Shown: piece after piece, positions 57,201-64,000 of the stretch
How positions within the stretch are numbered: position 1 is the first letter of the stretch
How the letters are laid out: the number at the start of each line of letters is the position of its first letter
Assembly (NCBI RefSeq): GCF_000264455.2
Contig: NC_017966.1
Coordinates: 310,001 to 374,000, forward strand
DNA: 64,000 nt
Source: Tistrella mobilis KA081020-065
GTDB lineage: Bacteria; Pseudomonadota; Alphaproteobacteria; Tistrellales; Tistrellaceae
Direction of reading: 5' to 3'
The notes under the pieces: generated by a model
Told to the model about the DNA's origin: nothing
The model's input: only the letters and a program-made list of their open reading frames with translations
Databases searched by the model: none
Position numbers and translations under genes: made by a program

Positions 57201-59903
57201 CGGGCGCGCCGCTGGCGGCGCCCCATCTCCACCCCGGCCAGATCGCCTACCTGATCTACACCTCGGGCTCCACCGGTCGGCCCAAGCCGGTTGCGGTTTC
57301 GCATGGCGCGCTTGCGGTCCATGTCGACGACTACATCGTCGAATATGGGCTGACCGCAGATGATCGCGTGCTTCAGGTCTCGACCTTCGGCTTCGATGCC
57401 GCGATCGAGCAGCTGCTGCCCGCGCTCACCAGTCGGGGCAAGGGTGGTGATGCGCGGCCCCGCCCTCTGGTCGGCGGAGGAGATCACCGCCGAACTGGCC
57501 GACGAGGCGGTGACCGTCGTCTATCTGCCCACCGGCTATTGGCGGATGTGGCAGGCGGGGCTGGGTCGGGTGCATCTCCCGGCACTCCGCCTGGTCACCA
57601 CCGGCGGCGAGGCGCTGGCCGGGGCGGCGCTGGCCGACTGGCTGGCGAGCCCCCTGGGCCATGTGCCCTTCCTGAACAGCTATGGCCCGACCGAGGCGAC
57701 CATCACGGTGTCGGCCCACCGCAGCCGGGCCGCCGATGCCCTGCTGCCGGTGGTGCCGATCGGCGAGGCCTGGGGCGGGCGCAGCCTGGTGGTGCTCGAT
57801 ACCGAGGGCGACCCGGTTCCGGAAGGCGGAACCGGTGAACTCTGCATCGGCGGCCCGGCGCTGGCCCGCGGCTATCCCGGCCGGCCGGGGCTCACCGCCG
57901 AGCGCTTCGTGCCGGCCCCGGGCGGCGGGCGGCTCTATCGCACCGGCGATCTGGCCCGGCTGGGCCCCGACGGCGCGATCCGCTTCCTGGGCCGCATGGA
58001 CGGGCAGATCAAGCTCCGCGGCTTCCGCATCGAGCCGGGCGAGATCGAAGCCGCGCTCCGCAACGAGGCCGGCATCCGGGACGCCGTGGTCGTCCTGGCG
58101 GGGCAGGATGCGACCGCGCGCCTCATCGCCTATGTCACCGGCACGGCCGATCCCGACCGGCTGAAACAGGCGCTGGCCCATCGTCTGCCCGGGCATATGG
58201 TGCCGCAGGTGATCATGGTGCTGGATGCGCTGCCGCTGACGCCGGCCGGCAAGCTCGACCGCAAGGCCCTGCCGGCCGCGGATGCGCCCCAGGCGCTGCC
58301 GGTCACGCTGCCGCGGGACGAGATGGAGGCCGCACTGCTCGATCTCTGGCGCGGCCTGCTGGGGCGTGCTGATTTCGGCATCGACGACGACGTCTTCGAC
58401 CTCGGCGCCGATTCGATCCTCAGCCTGCAGCTGGTCTCGCGCGCCCGCCGTGTCGGGCTGGTGCTGACCCCGGCTCAGGTCTTTGAGCATCCCCGCATTC
58501 GCGACCTCGCGGCCGCAGCCGCCCGCATCGGCGGGGCGGGTGCCACCAGCCTGCCGGGCCAGGGCGAAATCATCGGCCGGGCCCTGCCGCTCACCCCCAT
58601 CCAGGCCGATTTCTTCGAGACCTATCCCCAGGGCCCGTCGCACTGGAACCAGTCGGTGCTGCTGACCGTCGACGGATCCATCGAGCCCGAACGTCTCCGC
58701 GACGCGCTCGATGCCCTGGTCGCCGCCCAGGATGCCCTGCGCCTGCGCTTCCGCACCGATGGCGAGGGCCGCTGGACCCAGGCCGTTGCGCCAGACGAGA
58801 CGGCGGAGCTGCTCCGGGTGATGACGATCGGCGACGACCCGGCCGATCTGGACCGGGCGGGCGAGGCGATCCAGGCCTCGCTCGACATCCGCAGCGGCCC
58901 GCTGATCCGCGCCGGGCTGTTCCGCCGCCCGTCGGGCGACCGGCTGTTGATCGCCATCCACCATCTGGCGGTCGACGGGGTGTCGTGGCGGATCCTGCTT
59001 GAAGATCTGGCCCGCAGCACCGCCACCCGCCCGGTTCTGCCCTGGAGCCGCTGGGTGGAGGCCCAGACCGCCTATGCCGCGGGGCCGGCGGTCGCGGCCG
59101 AACTCCCCTGGTGGCAGGCGGCTTTGGCCCAGGCCGCACCGGCCTTCCCCGCCGCCCGCAGCGGCGATCGCCGCCAGCATGACCAGATCTTCGATGCCGC
59201 CCTCACCACCCGCCTGATCACCCAGCTGCCGCGCCGCTGGCGGATCGGCGTCGACGAGGTGCTGCTCGCCGCACTGGCCGCCAGCCTCGCCGCGGAAGGT
59301 TCGCAACTGTTGGTGTCTCTTGAAGGCCATGGTCGCGAAGAGGTTGTGGAAGGCGCGGATCTCAGCCGCACCATCGGCTGGTTCACCACCCGGTTCCCGG
59401 TGGTCGTGCCGGTGAGGGAGGATCCGGGTGACCTGCTCGCCGGGGTCAGATCCGCCCTGCGGTCGGTGCCGGTCAAGGGGCTGAACTGGGGCTGGCTGCG
59501 CCATGGCGCCGATCCGGCGCTGGCCGCCGCCGCCCGCGCGCTGCCCGCGCCCGATATCGGCTTCAACTATCTGGGCCGGTTCGGTGAAGGGCAGGCCGGT
59601 GAGGGTGGTTTCGGCTTCTCGCGAGAGGCGGCCGGCCGCTCGGTGGGCGTGGAGACGCCGGCGGGCCTGGCGCTCGACGTGAATGCGATGGTGGTCGGCG
59701 GCCGGCTCTCGGTCTCGTGGCGTCACGATACCGGCGCGCTCGCCCCCGACCGGCTGGCGGTGCTGACCGAAGGCTTCGCAGAGCGTCTCGCCGCCCTCAT
59801 CGACCACGCCCTTGCCAACGAGATGCGGGCCACCCCGCAGGATTTCGACATCGATATCGACCAGGACGCGCTCGACGACCTGCTCGCGGAGATCGACGGA
59901 TGA
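38429..59903 (+). CDS. five-module siderophore NRPS with N-terminal YqcI/YcgG domain (one frameshift as read)
   Basis: ATG 38429 opens a frame to 57838; homology jumps frame at about 57434 (an extra C in AGTCGGGGC), and the rest ends at 59903, about 7,157 residues when repaired. Order by nt: YqcI/YcgG domain 38429-39210; degenerate acyl-adenylating domain 39310-40590; then C1 40609, A1 41873, T1 near 43405, E1 43560; C2 44690, A2 46050, T2 near 47700; C3 47890, A3 49210, T3 near 50830, E3 50990; C4 52320, A4 53660, T4 near 55260; C5 55483, A5 56835, T5 near 58410, E5 58590-59830. All C domains keep HHxxxDG, all E domains keep HHLAVDGVSW, and T domains keep the G(G/A)DS Ser. Eye-read A codes: A1 DAEYVGSITK, A2 DVWNVAMVHK (Thr-like), A3 DVHRTGLVAK, A4 DAEYAGTITK, A5 DAEYTGSITK. 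The acidic tail DIDIDQDALDDLL may dock to the next NRPS. Cytoplasmic assembly line for the Fe(III) chelator. Confidence 0.9.
39310..40590 (+). other. degenerate FAAL/AMP-binding-like domain without carrier
   Basis: Starts like an acyl-AMP ligase (LTYGALDARARDLAARLADH, VMLVLPAGPDYVAGLFACLY, AGLIAVPA) and later has GVMHSHGSV, HPCHGLAEAGLLIAG and EIWARGPAVARGYWNRPD. The A3 phosphate loop is ruined (LLYEPGPAGSGPGARRGVMH instead of a Ser/Gly/Thr-rich TSGSTGxPKG). The A7 motif reads RTGSLG without its Asp, the A10 Lys region is missing, and no carrier protein follows before C1. It should not be able to activate an acid. Reading: relic of a lipid-loading starter module. Confidence 0.72.
39576..39596. 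repeat. AT-rich inverted repeat inside the degenerate domain
   Basis: TTATGGCC (39576-39583) and GGCCATAA (39589-39596) are perfect inverted arms around AATAT. They lie in an in-frame AT-rich patch (about 39555-39640, encoding SIMANMAIKGDETVIYTD) that contrasts with surrounding DNA of more than 70 percent GC. Further on, ISGGTISGGT at 39973-40005 is a small in-frame tandem repeat. Confidence 0.65.
44927..45001. repeat. triple palindromic in-frame repeat inside C2
   Basis: TGCATCGACGTCGATGCA (44927-44944) is a perfect 18-bp palindrome. Shortened copies follow at 44957-44971 (ATCGACGTCGATGCA) and 44986-45001 (CATCGACGTCGATGCA), 27 and 30 nt apart, so all copies keep the reading frame and each encodes IDVDA. 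The spacers are AT-rich (GATGGATATTAT). The insert lies in the first half of C2, before the HHAITDG active site, where other C domains here have a short LDWR...-type loop. Confidence 0.85.
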
Positions 59904-62900
59904 CCATGGACAGCCATCACCGCCACGACGACGCGCCGGAAGCGACCCCGGCCGCCCCGGTCGCATCTTTCCGCGACAAGAGTAACGTGGCCGAGATCTT
60001 CTATCTGTCCGAGTTGCAGCAGGGCATGCTCGCCCATGCGCTGAAGGGCGGCGACGACGCCTACCACATCCGCCATGTCTTCGAAATCGCCGGGAATTTC
60101 GATCCCGAGCGCTTCGCCCGGGCCTGGGGGGCGGTGGTCGCCCGTCATGCCCTGCTCCGCGCCGATATCCGCTGGCGCGAGATCCCGAAGCCGGTACATA
60201 TCGTCTATCGCCGCACCGCCGGTTCGCTCGCCATGGCCGACTGGCGCGGCCTCGACCCGGCGGCGCAGCGGGCGCGGCTGGAGGCCGATCTGGCCACCGC
60301 CCGCGCGGCCGGGTTCGATTTCGCCCGCGCCGCCGATCCAGCCGTGCAGCTGATCCGCATCGCCGATGACCGCTGGTGGTTCACCTGGCGCTTCCACCAT
60401 GTCCAGCTGGATGGCTGGAGCGTCGCCCGCATCCTGGCCGACCTGCTCGCCGCCTATCGGGGGGAGGCGCCCGCCGCCCCCGCGCCCTCGTTCCGCAGCC
60501 ACATCAAATGGCTGGAGGGGCGCGACCTCGCCGCCGCCGACGCCTGGTGGCAGGCGGAGCTGGCGACCGTCGAGGCCGCAACCCCGCTGCCCCCGGCAGA
60601 GGGGCCGTTCAGCCAGGGCCATGCCGAGCGCATCCGCCATCTGGATGCCGACACCACCGCCGCCCTCGACCGGCTGGCCCGGCGCGCCGGGGCGACGCTC
60701 TCGACCCTGCTTCAGGCCGCCTGGGGCTGGCTGCTCGCCACCCATGCCGGCACCGACGAGGCGCTGTTCGGCGTCACCCTCTCGGGCCGGCCGGCGGACC
60801 TCGACGGGGTGGAGCAGATCGCCGGCCTCTTCATCAACACCCTGCCGCTGCGCGTCACCCTTGATCGCAGTCTCAATGTCACCGACTGGCTGGCGGCAGC
60901 CCAGCGTCGGATGAACGCGCTCCGCCCCCACGACCATGTGCCGCTTGCCCGCATCCGCGGCCTGGCGCCGCTGGTCGACGGCCCGCTTTTCGACACCATC
61001 CTGGTGGTCGAAAACTTCCCGGTCGATGCTGCCCTCGGTGCGGCGGATGATGATGTCACCATCCGCGTGCCCGGACCGGCCGCACCCGAAGACGGCGTCA
61101 TCGCCACCGATGGCCGCAATCACTACCCGCTCAGCCTGATCGCCGAAACCGGTCCGCGGCTGAAACTGGTTCTGGCCTATAATCTCAGCCGTTATGGCCA
61201 TGACGATATCGCCCGGCTGATGGCGCAGCTGGTGCGGGTGCTGGAAGCGCTGCCCGTCGCCGCCGACCGGCCGCTCGGCTGCTTCGCCCCCTTCGACGAC
61301 ATGCCCCGCCAGCCTCTGCCGGCGCTGCCGCAGCTGCTGCCCGACCATCTGCGGGCCCATGACCCGGCGGCCGTCGCCATCGTCGACGGCGCCCGCGCCA
61401 TCACCTATGGCGACCTCGCCCGCGATGCCGCGCGGCTTGCCTTCCGGCTCGGCGCGCTCGGGGTCAGGCCCGGCGACCGGGTGGCGCTGATCGCGCCGCG
61501 CTCGGCCGGCTTCGTTGCGGCGGTTCCAGGCATCTGGCGGGCGGGTGCCGCCTATGTGCCGCTCGACCCCGCAGCACCGGCGGCCCGGCTCGCCGATCAG
61601 ATCGCCGATTGCGGCGCCCGCCTGGTGATCGGCCGGGATGGCGACCTGCCGGCTGATCCGGCGGGGTGGGGCGAGGACGAGGCCCCGGCCGTGGCGCTCG
61701 ACCCGGCCTGCGAGGCCTATGTCATCTTCACCTCCGGCTCTACCGGCCGGCCCAAGGGCATCGCCGTCTCGCATGGCGCGCTCGCCGCCTATCTGGACGG
61801 GCTGGTGGCGCGGCTGTCGATGGGCCGCGACCCGCTCCGCATCGGCTGGGTGTCGACGCCGGCCGCGGATCTGGGCCATACCGCGCTGTTCGGCGCGCTG
61901 CGCCTGGGCGCCGAACTCCATATCGCCGACGAGGCGCGGATCTTCGATCCCGACCGGTTCGGCGCCTGGATGGCCGATCACGCCATCGATCTGATCAAGA
62001 TCGTGCCCGGCCATCTGGCGGCGCTGCTGGACGCGGCAGAGCCCGCCCGCGTGCTGCCCCGCCGGGCGCTGGTGCTGGGCGGAGAGGCGCTGACCGCCGG
62101 GCTCGCCGCCCGCATCGCCGAGCTTGCCCCCGCCTGCCGGTTGATCAATCATTACGGCCCCAGCGAAACCACCGTGGGCGTGCTCACCGACGAGGGCGGC
62201 ACGGCCAATGCCGGCCGCCACGCCCTGGGCCGCCCGCTCGGCCATGCCGCGGTCCGCATCCTCGACCGCGCCGGCAACCCGGTCGCCCCGGGCATGGCCG
62301 GCGAAATCGTCATCGGCGGCGCAACGCTCGCCCATGGTTATGTCGGCCGTCCCGGCCAGACGGCGGAGCGCTTCATCCCCGATGCCGCCGGCCTGCCCGG
62401 CGCGCGGGTCTATCTGACCGGCGATCGCGGCCGCGCGCGCGAAGACGGCCGGATCGACTTCCTGGGCCGGCTGGACGATCAGGTCAAGATCCGCGGCTAT
62501 CGCGTTGAACCGGAAGAGGTTGCAACCGTGCTCCGCGGCCTGCCCGGCGTCGCGGCCGCAACTGTGATCGCCCGCCCCGATGCCAATGGCCGGCTGCGGC
62601 TTCTGGGCTATGCGGCCGGGTCCGGCCTCGACGGCGCCCGGCTGCGCCAGGCCCTGGCCGAACGCCTGCCCGATGCGCTGGTGCCGGCGGCGGTGATGGT
62701 GCTGGACCGCCTGCCGCTCACCCCCAACGGCAAGATCGACCGCAAGGCGCTGCCCGACGAGCCGGGCGCCGAGGCGGCGGCCGCCCCGGCGAAACCGGCC
62801 CCCCGTACCGCCACCGAAGCCGCCCTTCTTGCCATCTGGTGCCAGGTGCTGAAGCGCGACGATATCGGCGTCACCGACAATTTTTTCGCAAGCGGCGGCG

Positions 62901-64000
62901 ATTCGATCCTCAGCCTTCAGCTGGTCGCCCGGGCCCGCAAGGCCGGGCTGAAGCTCACCCCCAAACAGGTCTTCGACCAGCCCGAGATTGCCCGTCTGGC
63001 GGCGCTGATCGACGGCGCGACGCCGGCCGCCACCCCGGCTCCGACGGCCAGGCCCCAGGCTCCGCGCCTGCCGGCGGCGCAGGTCGCGGCCCTCGAAGCC
63101 CTGCGCCAGAGTGGGGTGGGCCAAAGCCTGGACGGCGTGACCGACATCCTGCCCGCCACCCCCGTGCAGCGGGGCATGATCTTCCACACGCTGGAGGCGG
63201 CGGGCCGGGCGGACGGGGCGGGCGTCTATGTCAACCAGCTGCGCCTCACCTTCCGAGGCCGCGTCGACCTCGAAGCGCTGGAGGCCGCCTGGGCGGCGGC
63301 GATCGCGCGCCATCCGGCCCTGCGCACCCGGTTTGAATGGCGCCATGGCGGTGATCTGCTCCAGATCGTGCATGAAGCGGCCGCGGCGCCGATCGCCGTG
63401 CTCGACTGGTCGTCTTTGCCGGCGGCCGCGGCCCGGCTGGAGGACTGGCTGGCCGGTGATATCGCCCGCGGCATCGATCTGACCCGCGCCCCGGCGATGC
63501 GCCTTGCCGTGATCCGCCGCCCCGATGGCGGCGACGAGCTGGTCTGGACCAACCACCACGCCATCACCGACGGCTGGAGCACCAGCCTGGTTCTGGCCGA
63601 GCTTGCCCGCGACTATGCCGCACGGCTGGAGGGCGGCAGCGCCGGGCTGCCGGCACCACCCCACACGCGCGCCTATGCCGCCTGGCTCGCCGCCCAGCCC
63701 GACCCCGAACCCTGGTGGCGCCGCCAGATCGCCCGCATCGACCAGCCGGCCCGAATCACCGAAGCCCTGATCACCGAAGCGCTGGCGGCCCCTGCGGAGG
63801 CCACCCCCCGCCACCACCAGCTGCGTGTCCTGCTCGACCCCGACATCACCGGGCGCCTCACCGCGGCGGCGCGGCGCGAACAGGTCACCCTCAACACCCT
63901 GGTTCAGGGCGCCTGGGCACTGCTGCTCGGTCGCTATGGCGGCCGCGATCAGGCCGTGTTCGGCGTCACCCTCGCCGGCCGTCCGGCAGAGCTGCCGGGC
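59900..64000 (+). CDS. second siderophore NRPS, partial (C-A-T-C...), runs off the right edge
   Basis: ATG 59900 overlaps the first NRPS stop (ATGA); open to the window end, 1,367 codons. After a short His/Asp-rich leader comes C6 (59990-61260, SELQQGMLAHALKG, HHVQLDGW intact), A6 (61370-62760), T6 near 62890 (ASGGDSILSLQ) and C7 from 63130 (TDILPATPVQRGMIFHTLEA, HHAITDGWST). The A6 pocket read by eye is DLTKVGHVGK (ADLGHT, LIKIVP, VLGGEA, NHYGPSETTVG, NGKIDRKAL), the textbook Asp code. C6 may therefore be the interface-type C domain that recruits the SyrP-like hydroxylase to Asp on T6 (inference). This module would install beta-hydroxyaspartate, a bidentate Fe(III) ligand. C7 belongs to the next module beyond the window. 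Confidence 0.9.
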   Translation, partial: MTMDSHHRHDDAPEATPAAPVASFRDKSNVAEIFYLSELQQGMLAHALKGGDDAYHIRHVFEIAGNFDPERFARAWGAVVARHALLRADIRWREIPKPVHIVYRRTAGSLAMADWRGLDPAAQRARLEADLATARAAGFDFARAADPAVQLIRIADDRWWFTWRFHHVQLDGWSVARILADLLAAYRGEAPAAPAPSFRSHIKWLEGRDLAAADAWWQAELATVEAATPLPPAEGPFSQGHAERIRHLDADTTAALDRLARRAGATLSTLLQAAWGWLLATHAGTDEALFGVTLSGRPADLDGVEQIAGLFINTLPLRVTLDRSLNVTDWLAAAQRRMNALRPHDHVPLARIRGLAPLVDGPLFDTILVVENFPVDAALGAADDDVTIRVPGPAAPEDGVIATDGRNHYPLSLIAETGPRLKLVLAYNLSRYGHDDIARLMAQLVRVLEALPVAADRPLGCFAPFDDMPRQPLPALPQLLPDHLRAHDPAAVAIVDGARAITYGDLARDAARLAFRLGALGVRPGDRVALIAPRSAGFVAAVPGIWRAGAAYVPLDPAAPAARLADQIADCGARLVIGRDGDLPADPAGWGEDEAPAVALDPACEAYVIFTSGSTGRPKGIAVSHGALAAYLDGLVARLSMGRDPLRIGWVSTPAADLGHTALFGALRLGAELHIADEARIFDPDRFGAWMADHAIDLIKIVPGHLAALLDAAEPARVLPRRALVLGGEALTAGLAARIAELAPACRLINHYGPSETTVGVLTDEGGTANAGRHALGRPLGHAAVRILDRAGNPVAPGMAGEIVIGGATLAHGYVGRPGQTAERFIPDAAGLPGARVYLTGDRGRAREDGRIDFLGRLDDQVKIRGYRVEPEEVATVLRGLPGVAAATVIARPDANGRLRLLGYAAGSGLDGARLRQALAERLPDALVPAAVMVLDRLPLTPNGKIDRKALPDEPGAEAAAAPAKPAPRTATEAALLAIWCQVLKRDDIGVTDNFFASGGDSILSLQLVARARKAGLKLTPKQVFDQPEIARLAALIDGATPAATPAPTARPQAPRLPAAQVAALEALRQSGVGQSLDGVTDILPATPVQRGMIFHTLEAAGRADGAGVYVNQLRLTFRGRVDLEALEAAWAAAIARHPALRTRFEWRHGGDLLQIVHEAAAAPIAVLDWSSLPAAAARLEDWLAGDIARGIDLTRAPAMRLAVIRRPDGGDELVWTNHHAITDGWSTSLVLAELARDYAARLEGGSAGLPAPPHTRAYAAWLAAQPDPEPWWRRQIARIDQPARITEALITEALAAPAEATPRHHQLRVLLDPDITGRLTAAARREQVTLNTLVQGAWALLLGRYGGRDQAVFGVTLAGRPAELPG

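Noticed and set aside
50372..57487. A leftward open frame of over 2,300 codons opposite the NRPS
   Set aside because: Low-complexity Gly/Gln/Arg/Ala product with no domain; it exactly shadows the NRPS codon pattern.
59723..63817. A leftward open frame of about 1,360 codons opposite the second NRPS
   Set aside because: Same antisense-shadow composition; the plus strand shows perfect C, A and T motifs.
35518..64000. Didemnin-type cluster, also known from Tistrella
   Set aside because: No polyketide synthase modules are seen, and the operon carries iron-siderophore hallmarks (Fur-like box, SyrP-like hydroxylase, SznF-like protein, Asp code).

Overview
The window is very GC-rich (about 70 percent by eye) and densely coded. 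Its gene content (TRAP transporter, IclR and LysR regulators, paired acyl-CoA dehydrogenases, 3-oxoadipate CoA-transferase, FecI/FecR-type genes, a giant NRPS) fits an environmental alphaproteobacterium. The siderophore locus on the right strongly suggests Tistrella. From memory, Tistrella mobilis makes the C-diazeniumdiolate siderophores tistrellabactins; the species call is an inference from gene content, not a sequence match.

Layout. 1-9462 (minus) is one catabolic block: two acyl-CoA dehydrogenases, an ADP-forming acyl-CoA synthetase, a TRAP transporter (dctP, dctQ, dctM), a dienoyl-CoA-reductase-like SDR and an aldo/keto reductase that runs off the left edge. A divergent IclR regulator and an enoyl-CoA hydratase follow at 9747-11369. 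11550-17000 holds a ParDE-type toxin-antitoxin pair, an MFS transporter and a large MACPF-domain protein, probably a pore former. 17307-24008 holds an acetolactate-synthase-like enzyme, a glycosyltransferase, a GAF histidine kinase with a decayed kinase/HPt remnant upstream, a DEDDh exonuclease and a thioesterase.

24146-26613 is an iron island: a Fur-box-like palindrome, a FhuF-type ferric-siderophore reductase, an ECF sigma factor and a FecR-like anti-sigma factor. A hexapeptide acyltransferase follows. 27426-31736 (minus) carries an aminotransferase, an ALDH7/AmaB-like dehydrogenase and a DUF1338 enzyme, which match the last three steps of lysine degradation through 2-aminoadipate; a divergent LysR gene is the likely regulator. 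Next are a frameshifted Spo0M-like gene and pcaI/pcaJ-type CoA-transferase genes.

35518-64000 is a siderophore NRPS operon behind a second Fur-box-like palindrome. In order it encodes an MbtH-like protein, a SyrP/TauD-type hydroxylase (frameshifted as read), a SznF-like protein (haem-oxygenase-like plus cupin domain), a five-module NRPS of about 7,157 residues (one frameshift as read) whose N-terminus is a YqcI/YcgG haem-hydroxylase-like domain followed by a degenerate acyl-adenylating domain, and a second NRPS that runs off the right edge. The SznF-like protein and the YqcI/YcgG domain are the pair expected for converting arginine to graminine, the C-diazeniumdiolate iron ligand. The second NRPS has an Asp-type A-domain code (DLTKVGHVGK), which fits beta-hydroxyaspartate as another ligand. 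The pathway is therefore a gramibactin/tistrellabactin-type siderophore. What looks unusual is the in-cis fusion of the hydroxylase-like domain, the dead starter-like domain, palindromic in-frame inserts, and three A domains sharing an unassigned code.

Four otherwise good genes are broken by single-base shifts in GC-rich runs (about 21840, 33200, 36145 and 57434). Sequencing error is as likely as true decay for at least the NRPS and the hydroxylase.
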